In this document: positions 56,538 to 64,000 of the stretch, piece by piece | Position numbering within the stretch: the stretch's first letter is position 1 | Layout of the letters: each line of letters starts with the position of its first letter | DNA from: Marinicella rhabdoformis | GTDB taxonomy: Bacteria > Pseudomonadota > Gammaproteobacteria > Xanthomonadales > Marinicellaceae | Length of the DNA: 64,000 nucleotides | Direction: 5' to 3' | Assembly: GCF_009671245.1 (NCBI RefSeq) | Contig: NZ_VTFS01000001.1 | Location: forward strand, 372 to 64,371 | Translations under genes and position numbers: made by a program | Notes under the pieces: generated by a model | Seen by the model: the letters and a program-made list of their open reading frames with translations, nothing else | Told to the model about the DNA's origin: nothing | Databases searched by the model: none

Positions 56538-57081
56538 TCATGGTTAACAAGAGGGATTTGGCTTGATTCCATTGCCGAATCAATTGCCGTTCAGAAAGAC
56601 CAAAAATTTCAGACAATTCTTTAAATGTAAAATTAAAAATGATTTTCTGTTGTACTAATTCAGCCAAATGAGCATCTATTTCATAAAGCAAATCTATCAA
56701 GCGATCAACCTCAAACAAGTCCAAACTGACATCACTTGAACCTAAAATTTGAGAATAGCTTTGTTCAATAACCAGAGCCTTTCTTTTCAGTCTTTGTTTA
56801 CTGCGGACTTGGTCAATCAAATAGCGGCGCATTGCCCTGGCCAAATAATTCAATAAATGCCGCCGATCTTGATTGTTCAGGTTTTTAACTTGAGATAATT
56901 TGAGGTAACACTCATGTGCCAAAACTGTGGCACTTATGGTGTTGTTGTTATGAAAATGAGCTAACTGCTGATGCGCAGCCACTTTGATTTCACCATATAA
57001 CAACGAATAAATATAATCTAAATCTTTTTTATCAATCGAGCCTTTCTGACCCAAGATTTTTGTGATTTCACCTGCCTGCAT
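56515..57081 (-). CDS. ECF-type RNA polymerase sigma factor
   Basis: 188 residues, ECF architecture. Region 2 contains SATVLAHECYLKLSQ and the core-binding/-10 segment LLNYLARAMRRYLIDQVRSKQRLKR; region 4 contains FTFKELSEIFGLSERQLIRQWNQAKS. This is the subtype whose genes commonly sit beside Ser/Thr kinases rather than anti-sigma factors, suggesting control by phosphorylation. A TACAAT box lies six bases before the ATG, and two direct repeats lie just upstream. Targets are unknown. Confidence 0.88.
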   Translation of the reverse strand: MQAGEITKILGQKGSIDKKDLDYIYSLLYGEIKVAAHQQLAHFHNNNTISATVLAHECYLKLSQVKNLNNQDRRHLLNYLARAMRRYLIDQVRSKQRLKRKALVIEQSYSQILGSSDVSLDLFEVDRLIDLLYEIDAHLAELVQQKIIFNFTFKELSEIFGLSERQLIRQWNQAKSLLLTMIENDIEH

Positions 57082-57087
57082 TCACTC

Positions 57088-57137
57088 ATTGTAGCGCAGT
57101 TCCTTTTAAACTTTAAAGTTAATAGGTTTAAAGTTAA
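57088..57137 (-). promoter_or_regulatory. Promoter of ECF sigma gene with direct repeats
   Basis: On the minus strand, TTAACTTTAAA occurs twice (57127-57137 and 57112-57122, 15 bases apart), followed by a TACAAT -10 box (57088-57093) six bases before ATG 57081. The repeats sit upstream of and over the -35 region, where an activator or the sigma factor itself could bind. Confidence 0.5.
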
Positions 57138-57292
57138 CGCCTGGATTTGTCATGTTAATTCTATATTATCAACATTAAATTATGAACCAAACGATCATAC
57201 AAATAACTCAGCTATCTGTGGTTTTATTTGGGTAATAACTTTTATAATCACAGCCATTAAATAATATTCATTCAAATAAAAGGATAAATCAC

Positions 57293-57718
57293 ATGAAAGT
57301 CATAATGATTATTTTGACCTTGATTGCCTCTCAAATCACCCACGGCAAAGGAGAATCAAACCAACAAAACCACGATTTACATGAACACAACAGCCATCAT
57401 AAAAGTCATGAACCGCCCAAACCATCTCTTAATCAGGGAAAAAAGTGGCAAATGGATGAACACACCAGAAAGATGTTTCAAGTCATGGTTCAACGTACAC
57501 AAACAGACATGACACCCAAAATGCTTGGGGAACAGCTCAACCAAGACCTGCAAAAATTAATCAAAGGTTGTACCATGACTGGTCAAGCCCATGACCAACT
57601 CCATCTGTTCCTAACACCCTTCATACCAGCAGTACAAGCTTTGGCTCATGATGGATCAGCGCATAAATTACATCAAGTTAAAAGTGCTTTGAAAGACTAC
57701 AAAAACTATTTTGAATAA
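57293..57718 (+). CDS. His-rich small secreted protein
   Basis: 141 residues. Signal peptide MKVIMIILTLIASQITHG, then a His-rich linker (NHDLHEHNSHHKSHEPP) and a helical domain with GKKWQMDEHTRKMF, one Cys and LHQVKSALKDYKNYF. The domain resembles short periplasmic proteins of other gammaproteobacteria that I cannot name with confidence. Metal binding is likely from composition. There is a good Shine-Dalgarno (AAAGGA) and a terminator behind it. It is divergent from the sigma factor gene. Confidence 0.65.
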   Translation: MKVIMIILTLIASQITHGKGESNQQNHDLHEHNSHHKSHEPPKPSLNQGKKWQMDEHTRKMFQVMVQRTQTDMTPKMLGEQLNQDLQKLIKGCTMTGQAHDQLHLFLTPFIPAVQALAHDGSAHKLHQVKSALKDYKNYFE

Positions 57719-57763
57719 ACAAATCAGCAAACGCTGAAATCGAGTATTCATTGAATGCCTTTT

Positions 57764-57801
57764 AAAATAGAGGAACTGATGGAAACGACCCTCTATTTTT
57801 T
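57764..57801 (+). terminator. Terminator after His-rich protein gene
   Basis: AAAATAGAGG / CCTCTATTTT, a 10-bp perfect stem with a 16-base loop and TTTTTT. Confidence 0.75.
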
Positions 57802-57894
57802 AGGCTTGCAGCTCTATTTATCCTGTTGTTTCAGCACACAACAGCCACAAATCGTCTATAATCGCGCCTTTTTACATATCCACTGGTCAGAAGA

Positions 57895-59493
57895 ATGATT
57901 ACAACTGCAAACATTGCCATGCAATTTGGCTCAAAGCCCCTTTTTGAACACATCTCAATGAAATTTGGTAACGGTAATCGTTATGGCCTGATTGGTGCCA
58001 ATGGTTGTGGTAAATCGACCTTCATGAAAATATTAACAGGTGCGCAAGTGCCCTCTTCTGGAAATGTCAGTTATGATCCTGACGACCGCATAGGTGTTTT
58101 GGGTCAAGATCAGTATGCTTTTGAAGAGTATTCTGTTATTGATACTGTCATCATGGGTGACAAAGCTTTGTGGGAAATCAAAGCAGAACGCGATCGCATT
58201 TATGGCTTGGCCGAAATGTCTGAAGAAGAAGGCATGAAAGTGGCTGAACTGGAAGGCACATTTGCTGAAATGGACGGTTATTCAGCTGAAGCGCGAGCGG
58301 GTGAGTTGTTATTGGGCTTGGAAATCCCTGAAGAACAACACTTCGGACTGATGTCAGAAGTGGCACCTGGCTGGAAATTACGTGTTTTATTGGCACAAGC
58401 CTTGTTTGCCGACCCTGATGTGCTTTTGCTTGATGAGCCGACCAATAACTTGGACATCAACACCATTCGCTGGCTAGAAGACACTTTGAATGCCAGAAAA
58501 TCAACCATGATCATCATTTCGCATGACCGTCACTTTTTGAATTCTGTCTGCACACATATGGCCGATTTGGATTATGCACAATTGCGTTTATTCCCTGGTA
58601 ACTACGATGAGTACATGACTGCAGCGACTCAAGCACGTGAAAAACAGTACGCAGAAAATGCCAAGAAGAAAGCACAGATTGCTGAGTTACAAAGTTTTGT
58701 CAGCAGGTTCTCGGCCAATGCATCTAAAGCCAAACAAGCCACATCGCGCCAAAAGCAATTGGACAAAATCAAACTGGAAAACATCAAACCTTCTTCTCGC
58801 GTGAACCCTTATATCATTTTCGAGCAAGGTAAAAAATTATTCAGAAATGCTTTGGAAGTCAAAGATTTGAACAAATCTTACGATGACCAAAAGGTACTTA
58901 AAGGCGTTGACCTGATGGTTGAAGTGGGTGAACGCATTGCGGTCATTGGTTCAAACGGGATTGGTAAAACAACCTTCTTGAACTGTATCACCGAAACCAT
59001 CGACATTGACTCTGGCAAATTAAAATGGTCTGAAAATGTCAACATCAGCTACTTCAAGCAAGACAACATGGGCGAATTTAACGACAATATGACGGTTTTC
59101 GATTGGATGGACCAATTCAAGCAAAAAGACGACGACGAACAAGATGTGCGCAGCGTTTTGGGTCGCATGTTGTTTTCTAAGGAAGATTCTAAAAAGAAAA
59201 TTAAAGTGCTATCAGGTGGAGAAAAAGGCCGCATGATGTTTGGTAAAATCATGTTAGAAAAGCCCAACGTTTTGATCATGGATGAACCGACCAATCACTT
59301 GGACATGGAATCAATTGAGTCATTGAACTTGGCCTTGGAAAACTACGAAGGCACTTTGATTTTTGTTTCGCATGACAGACAATTTGTATCTTCGATTGCG
59401 ACTCGCATCATGGAAATCAAAGAAGACGAAGTGGTTGATTACCGTGGCACTTACCAAGAATACTTGGAAAAGCAAGGCATCAATAGCAAATAA
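57895..59493 (+). CDS. ybiT: ABC-F family ATPase, YbiT type
   Basis: 532 residues and no membrane segments. Two ABC domains: Walker [10 protein letters not shown] and GSNGIGKTT, signatures in [20 protein letters not shown] and [13 protein letters not shown], Walker [12 protein letters not shown] and [11 protein letters not shown], joined by the ABC-F linker (about 240-320). It is very close to E. coli YbiT, which acts on the ribosome to relieve stalled or difficult translation. It has its own promoter region (TATAAT near 57857) and stands alone. Confidence 0.94.
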   Translation: MITTANIAMQFGSKPLFEHISMKFGNGNRYGLIGANGCGKSTFMKILTGAQVPSSGNVSYDPDDRIGVLGQDQYAFEEYSVIDTVIMGDKALWEIKAERDRIYGLAEMSEEEGMKVAELEGTFAEMDGYSAEARAGELLLGLEIPEEQHFGLMSEVAPGWKLRVLLAQALFADPDVLLLDEPTNNLDINTIRWLEDTLNARKSTMIIISHDRHFLNSVCTHMADLDYAQLRLFPGNYDEYMTAATQAREKQYAENAKKKAQIAELQSFVSRFSANASKAKQATSRQKQLDKIKLENIKPSSRVNPYIIFEQGKKLFRNALEVKDLNKSYDDQKVLKGVDLMVEVGERIAVIGSNGIGKTTFLNCITETIDIDSGKLKWSENVNISYFKQDNMGEFNDNMTVFDWMDQFKQKDDDEQDVRSVLGRMLFSKEDSKKKIKVLSGGEKGRMMFGKIMLEKPNVLIMDEPTNHLDMESIESLNLALENYEGTLIFVSHDRQFVSSIATRIMEIKEDEVVDYRGTYQEYLEKQGINSK

Positions 59494-59511
59494 CCATTAA
59501 ATCAAACCATT

Positions 59512-59541
59512 GACGTGATACCAAACACCTGGTGTCACGTC
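59512..59541. terminator. Hairpin between ybiT and DUF6122 gene
   Basis: GACGTGATACC / GGTGTCACGTC, an 11-bp stem with one G-U pair and an 8-base loop between convergent genes. No T-run on either side. Confidence 0.45.
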
Positions 59542-59556
59542 ATCCTTGGTTTCACA

Positions 59557-59880
59557 TCACCCAAAAGGCAAGCTTGCTATTAATGAAGCCATGTCACAAT
59601 CTAAACTGTCCAACAGCATGTGAATCACCAAACCCGCACCGATAATGCGTGTCGGTTTCCAAAACACCATCAAAACATACAGCACAAAGAACCACCATTG
59701 ATGTAAAGGATGAAAGCCCATACTACATCGCATGGGATCATAAACAGGTGTAGCCAATAAGTGATCTAAATCCACCAACATGGTTAACCACATCACCAGT
59801 ACTGCTTGACATAAGGTTTTTCTAAAAACCCAAAATGCCACCAATAAAGGGACTAAAAAATGCAGTAGAATGTGTGTCAT
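59557..59880 (-). CDS. DUF6122 family small membrane protein
   Basis: 107 residues with three or four hydrophobic segments. The conserved run VDLDHLLATPVYDPMRCSMG followed by FHPLH is diagnostic of DUF6122 proteins, which resemble the N-terminal part of metal-dependent membrane hydrolases (D-x-D-H and H-P-x-H). Function is unknown. It is divergent from the M28 peptidase with only 18 bases between start codons, so the promoters must overlap each other's coding sequence or leaders. Confidence 0.8.
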   Translation of the reverse strand: MTHILLHFLVPLLVAFWVFRKTLCQAVLVMWLTMLVDLDHLLATPVYDPMRCSMGFHPLHQWWFFVLYVLMVFWKPTRIIGAGLVIHMLLDSLDCDMASLIASLPFG

Positions 59881-59898
59881 TTATCAAAGCAGTAGAAA

Positions 59899-61023
59899 AT
59901 GCTACGTATTATAATCTTTAAATTGGTACTGATTAGTTCATTCATTGCAAATGCTAACGAAACCACTTGGGTCATCCGAGGCAATCAATCCCACCTCAAA
60001 GACCATGGCATAGAAACTTCAGCATCAAACCATGGCTTCAGCAGCATAAACAACTCCAATAAAATCAAAGCAATGGCGCACAACAGCCATAACCATTGGC
60101 AGCTTTTAGCACAAAAGGACTTCAAGCCCATTCAACAATCAAAAGCACAAAAAGGTAATGCTGATTCAAATATCATTGCCCTACTCGATGAATTAGATAC
60201 AGACCGCTGGCTTAATGACGTCACCACATTAACCGGCTGGAATCGCACCACTGGCAGCAATGACAATGACAGCGCCAAAGATTGGATTGTGAATAAAATG
60301 GCTGCATTAAACCTGTCTGTATCAACCCCACAGTTTAATGTAGGTAACAGCACCACACACAACATCATGGGTGAACAAATTGGTAGCACCCGACCTGATG
60401 ATTGGTATGTGATTGGCGCACACATGGATTCAATTCCAAGCAATGGCAATGCACCGGGCGCCGTGGACAATGCCAGTGGTTGCGCAGCGGTACTTGAGAT
60501 GGCTCGAGTGGCCAGCTTTTATGAATTTGAAGGCAGTTTATTGTTTATTTGTTACTCCGGTGAAGAGCAGGGTTTAAATGGTAGTTATCATCATGTTGAC
60601 AGCATGAATCAATCTGAACGTGACCAAATCAAAGCCGCACTGACCATGGACATGATTGGTTACACAGACAACAGCGACCATGACTTATTACTAGAAACCT
60701 CAAGCGCTCAACAGGCCATCATGCAGCATTTAGAACAGATGGCGGCTACCTATGTACCCGAACTGACCGTTTATAGCAGCCTCAACCCTTTCGGCTCAGA
60801 CCACATGCCATACATCAATAACAACATGCCGGGTATTTTATCGATTGATGATGACTGGGACCAATACGACGACTACCACCGAAGCACTGATTTACCAGAA
60901 AACCTCAACAACAAACAAGCTTTGTATATCATTAAAACCAATATGGCAGCGCTCGTCAGTTTGGCCACCTTGGTTGATACCGATTTAATTTTCAAAACCA
61001 GCTTTGAAACAGACACCATATGA
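59899..61023 (+). CDS. Secreted M28 family zinc aminopeptidase
   Basis: 374 residues. Signal peptide (MLRIIIFKLVLISSFIANA), then a peptidase M28 domain with metal ligands His (IGAHMDSIP), Asp (GAVDNASGC), Glu-Glu (YSGEEQG), Asp (TMDMIGYTD) and His (GSDHMPY). It should release N-terminal residues from peptides outside the cytoplasm. The C-terminus TDLIFKTSFETDTI is a looser version of the tail on other secreted proteins here. Its stop overlaps the truD start (ATGA), an unusual partner. Confidence 0.9.
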   Translation: MLRIIIFKLVLISSFIANANETTWVIRGNQSHLKDHGIETSASNHGFSSINNSNKIKAMAHNSHNHWQLLAQKDFKPIQQSKAQKGNADSNIIALLDELDTDRWLNDVTTLTGWNRTTGSNDNDSAKDWIVNKMAALNLSVSTPQFNVGNSTTHNIMGEQIGSTRPDDWYVIGAHMDSIPSNGNAPGAVDNASGCAAVLEMARVASFYEFEGSLLFICYSGEEQGLNGSYHHVDSMNQSERDQIKAALTMDMIGYTDNSDHDLLLETSSAQQAIMQHLEQMAATYVPELTVYSSLNPFGSDHMPYINNNMPGILSIDDDWDQYDDYHRSTDLPENLNNKQALYIIKTNMAALVSLATLVDTDLIFKTSFETDTI

Positions 61024-62087
61024 ACAAAGAACAATCTCATGCGTTTGACCACATGTTTCCAAGTCACAATCAGCTGGCCGCCTCTGGAAAAATAAAATGT
61101 ACCCCCGCTGATTTCAGAGTGACAGAAATAAATGACCACATAACGTTCACTGGTGAAGGTGAGCACCTTTGGTTGTGGATAGAAAAAACCGACACCAACA
61201 CCGATTGGGTTGCCAAACAATTGGCACAGATCTGCCAAGCATCAGAACGCAATATAGGCTATGCGGGTTTAAAAGACCGACATGCGGTAACCCAACAATG
61301 GTTCAGTGTGCAGCTGCCAAAAATTGATCAAGCCACCGACATCCAAAATGCGCTGCCTGACGAAATGACGATTTTGCGCAGTGAACGCCACAACCGAAAA
61401 ATCAAAACAGGCTACTTACAAGGGAATCGATTTGAATTGACGGTTAGAGATATTGAAGGCGACCGAGGATGCATTGAAGCCAACATCCAAAATGTCATTG
61501 ACTTTGGCGTTCCAAATTACTTCGGTGCTCAACGATTTGGTAAAGACATGGGTAATTTACCTAAAGCGATAGATTTCTTTAACGGCCGCTTCAAAACAAG
61601 AAATAAAAACTTAAAAAGCCTTTTAATATCAAGTGCTCGCAGCCACATTTTCAACAATATTCTCGCCGCAAGAATAGCCAACAACACTTGGCACAGACCG
61701 ATAAAAGGCGATGTGATGCAACTCAATAACAGCCACTCATGGTTCAAATCCAGTGAAGCCACAAGCGAAGAAATCAGGCAACGTCTTAAAGAAAAAGACA
61801 TCCACATTTCTGCCGCTTTGTGGGGTGAGGATGCAGTTCAAAGTGAAGCTGAATGCGCCATTTTTGAACAGTCTATCGCTGACCAAACACCACAATATGC
61901 CAAAGGCTTTGAACAGTTCCGTGTCAAGCAGGATCGCCGTGCTGTCAGAATGTGCCCTCAAAACTTAAAATTTGAATGGCTTAATGGTGATTTAAAACTC
62001 ACATTTGAACTGCCGCCAGGGGCTTATGCCACAGTGGTTTTGCGCGAAATCTTAAACTGTTCTGAGGACAGAAAAACCAAGGCTTAA
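61020..62087 (+). CDS. truD: tRNA pseudouridine(13) synthase TruD
   Basis: 355 residues, normal for TruD. The catalytic Asp lies in NIGYAGLKDRHAVTQQWFS; other conserved parts are FRVTEINDHITFTGEGEHLW, VPNYFGAQRFGKDMGNL and the C-terminal PPGAYATVVLREI. It makes pseudouridine 13 in tRNA-Glu in the cytosol. It is translationally coupled to the M28 peptidase by a four-base overlap, although the two act in different compartments. Confidence 0.94.
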   Translation: MNKEQSHAFDHMFPSHNQLAASGKIKCTPADFRVTEINDHITFTGEGEHLWLWIEKTDTNTDWVAKQLAQICQASERNIGYAGLKDRHAVTQQWFSVQLPKIDQATDIQNALPDEMTILRSERHNRKIKTGYLQGNRFELTVRDIEGDRGCIEANIQNVIDFGVPNYFGAQRFGKDMGNLPKAIDFFNGRFKTRNKNLKSLLISSARSHIFNNILAARIANNTWHRPIKGDVMQLNNSHSWFKSSEATSEEIRQRLKEKDIHISAALWGEDAVQSEAECAIFEQSIADQTPQYAKGFEQFRVKQDRRAVRMCPQNLKFEWLNGDLKLTFELPPGAYATVVLREILNCSEDRKTKA

Positions 62088-62165
62088 GCAAATCATTTAT
62101 CATCACTGAAAATGAGGCCAATTGGTGATAGAATAGCTCCTTTTTTATTTCTGTAGAGCGCACCC

Positions 62166-63380
62166 TTGAAAGCTGAATTGAACGCCGAAACGATATTATC
62201 TGACCAACCTCACCAATGGGTCACACACCAAGGTGTATCTTTGTGCTTGTTGGGCACTGCGCATGTATCTCAAAAAAGCGCTGATGTAGTACGCGACTTA
62301 ATAGATACTAATGAGTTTGATGCTGTGGCCATTGAATTGGATGAAATTCGATTCCAAGCTTTGACCGACCAAAACCGTTACAAAAATATGGACTTGGTCA
62401 GCATCATTAAAAACAAACAGACCGGTTTGATTGCGACCAATTTGGCCATGAGCGCTTACCAAAAAAGATTGGCCGATCAATTGGGTGTAGAGCCTGGCGC
62501 CGAAATGAAACAGGCCATCGAATCTGCACAAGAGCAAAACCTGCCATTATGGAAAATTGACCGCAGTGTGGGCATCACCATGAAACGCACTTGGCGGTCT
62601 TTAAAATTCATGGAAAAAATTAACCTGATTTTTGGGTTTGGCGGCTTTTTTGAAAATGAAGAGGTCTCAAAAGAAGAAATCGAAAACCTAAAATCTGGTG
62701 ACATTTTAGAAAGCACATTCAAAGAATTTTCAGAAAATTCAGAAAACCTATTCCATTCTTTGATTGATGAACGTGACCAGTTTATGGCTGCCAGACTTCA
62801 AGAAGCCATCAACGCCTCTCAAAACAAACCACAAAAAGTACTGGTCGTAATTGGCGCAGGGCATTTGTCAGGCACCCACAATTACATGAAAGAAGAAATC
62901 AACACGGCACAAAGCATCAAAGCATTAAACACATTGCCTCCCAAAGCCATTTGGGTTAAAGCATTGCCTTGGTTGATTACACTGATCATATTGACTGGTT
63001 TCATCTGGGGCTTTTCAAAGAACCCTGACATGGGCTGGGACATGATCAAAACATGGGTTGTTTATAACGGCCTCATGTCTGCTGTTGGCGCACTGCTGGC
63101 TGGCGGGCACATTTTGACGATATTGTCTGCCATGGTGGCCGCACCATTCACCTCTTTGAATCCAACCATAGCAGCAGGTATGGTGGCTGCATTGGTAGAA
63201 ACTATGGTACGTAAACCCAAGGTCCATGATTTTGAGGCTTTACAACAAGATGCCACCCATGCCAAAGGATGGTGGAAAAACCCAGTCACTCGGGTCTTAT
63301 TGGTTTTTGTTTTGACCAATGTGGGGTCATCTCTGGCAACTTGGATTTCAGGTTTTAAAATATTTAATCAATTGATTTGA
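62166..63380 (+). CDS. TraB/PrgY family membrane protein
   Basis: 404 residues, starting with TTG 62166 (no nearby ATG; weak Shine-Dalgarno). The N-terminal TraB domain has LLGTAHVSQKSADVVRDLI, AIELDEIRFQAL and IGAGHLSG, the glutamate/histidine pattern thought to form a metalloprotease-like site. Four hydrophobic segments follow near the C-terminus (WLITLIILTGFIWGF onward). In enterococci PrgY/TraB limits pheromone signalling; the role in gammaproteobacteria is unknown. It is followed 14 bases later by dusB. Confidence 0.85.
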   Translation: MKAELNAETILSDQPHQWVTHQGVSLCLLGTAHVSQKSADVVRDLIDTNEFDAVAIELDEIRFQALTDQNRYKNMDLVSIIKNKQTGLIATNLAMSAYQKRLADQLGVEPGAEMKQAIESAQEQNLPLWKIDRSVGITMKRTWRSLKFMEKINLIFGFGGFFENEEVSKEEIENLKSGDILESTFKEFSENSENLFHSLIDERDQFMAARLQEAINASQNKPQKVLVVIGAGHLSGTHNYMKEEINTAQSIKALNTLPPKAIWVKALPWLITLIILTGFIWGFSKNPDMGWDMIKTWVVYNGLMSAVGALLAGGHILTILSAMVAAPFTSLNPTIAAGMVAALVETMVRKPKVHDFEALQQDATHAKGWWKNPVTRVLLVFVLTNVGSSLATWISGFKIFNQLI

Positions 63381-63394
63381 TGAGCCACTTTTAT

Positions 63395-64000
63395 CATGCA
63401 TGCTTTTTCAATAGGCCCTTATCACATACCTCACCCAGTCATGTTGGCTCCCATGGCAGGAGTGACTGACCGCCCTTTCAGACAAATGTGTCGGAACTTG
63501 GGTGCATCATTTGTGGTTTCTGAAATGCTCAGCTGTGATTTGTCACTATTGAAAACCGCGAAGACACAATTTCGCATGAACCATGAAGGTGAGCCTGGCC
63601 CAATTGCCGTTCAAATTGCTGGAGCCGAACCCAAAACTTTGGCTGAAGCTGCCCTATTCAATCAACAAAATGGGGCACAAATCATAGACATTAACATGGG
63701 TTGCCCTCAGAAAAAAGTGGCCAAGAAAAAATGTGGCTCGGCTTTGATGGCCTATCCTGATCTGGTTGCAGAAATTTGCCAAGCTGCTGTGACAGCCGTT
63801 GACATACCTGTCACATTAAAAACCCGACTGGGTGTAGACAGTGACAACCAAAACATCTTAGAAATTGCTCAAATTGCTGAACAATCAGGCATCAAAGCCC
63901 TTTTCATTCATGGTCGCACCAAAGCCCAAAAATTCAAAGGCAGCGCCGACTTTAAGCTCATAAAACAAGCCAAAGCCGCCGTTTCCATTCCCGTCATCGC
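63395..64000 (+). CDS. dusB: tRNA-dihydrouridine synthase B, 5' part
   Basis: 202 codons are visible before the window ends; the frame is open. FMN-dependent Dus family: MLAPMAGVTDRPFRQMCRNL, the INMGCPQKKVAKKKCGSALM segment with the catalytic Cys, and IPVTLKTRLG. It reduces uridines in the tRNA D-loop. The match to DusB rather than DusA/DusC rests on the N-terminus (GPYHIPHPVMLAPMAG). In many gammaproteobacteria fis follows dusB, which cannot be seen here. Confidence 0.92.

Overview
The window looks like chromosomal DNA of an AT-leaning marine gammaproteobacterium. The housekeeping proteins (MetJ, PurB, YbiT-type ABC-F, TruD, RoxA, PrfC, ApaH) are close to enterobacterial versions. The mix of large secreted repeat and peptidase proteins ending in an I-F-x-x-G-F-E tail, plus an ECF sigma factor paired with a Ser/Thr kinase, recalls Marinicella-like bacteria. 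That genus-level placement is an inference and was not tested. There is no phage, plasmid or CRISPR locus. The accessory traces are one integron-type cassette, one REPIN-like element and one short repeat remnant.

Layout. 1-2.1 kb: 3' end of an Ig-repeat surface protein and a small membrane protein. 2.2-6.6 kb (minus): alkyltransferase-like protein, PepP, a secreted amidohydrolase and a choice-of-anchor B protein, probably one operon. 6.7-9.2 kb: a membrane protein, trpS and divergent metJ. 9.4-12.8 kb: a DsbA-like protein, then a small CxxC protein and a His/acidic-loop TonB receptor (probable zinc uptake). 12.9-16.1 kb: prfC, tRNA-Met, a chalcone isomerase-like protein and a DUF1338 enzyme. 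16.2-19.2 kb (minus): nnrS behind a DNR/FNR box, and glnS. 19.5-22.8 kb: an S8 peptidase. 22.8-25.1 kb: pyrE-apaH, and divergent exonuclease III. 25.1-26.1 kb: attC site with a CbrC-family cassette, a gene remnant and the REPIN. 26.1-32.3 kb (minus): fumC, a novel secreted protein, a histidine kinase, a response regulator, miaE and a glycosyltransferase in one tightly packed run. 32.5-37.5 kb: a frameshifted peroxiredoxin, purB, roxA and a diguanylate cyclase. 37.7-43.1 kb: sucA-sucB-lpdA. 43.2-49.1 kb: a Czc-type metal efflux operon whose czcC reading frame breaks at an A7 tract. 49.5-53.7 kb: a secreted alpha/beta hydrolase behind a PsrA-like operator, and a beta-helix protein also broken at an A7 tract. 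53.7-57.1 kb (minus): ECF sigma factor and kinase-TPR protein. 57.3-64 kb: a His-rich secreted protein, ybiT, DUF6122, an M28 peptidase with truD, a TraB-family protein and the start of dusB.

How it works together. Zinc or similar metal handling recurs: a TonB importer and a Czc exporter, each preceded by a small secreted His/Cys protein. Extracellular macromolecule degradation recurs too: S8 and M28 peptidases, the amidohydrolase, PepP and the alpha/beta hydrolase. Five secreted proteins from separate families share the same C-terminal tail motif, which is the best candidate here for an undescribed export or anchoring signal. Several genes carry a -10 box exactly six bases before ATG with no Shine-Dalgarno, suggesting leaderless mRNAs. 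At nnrS this puts the DNR/FNR box exactly at -41.5.
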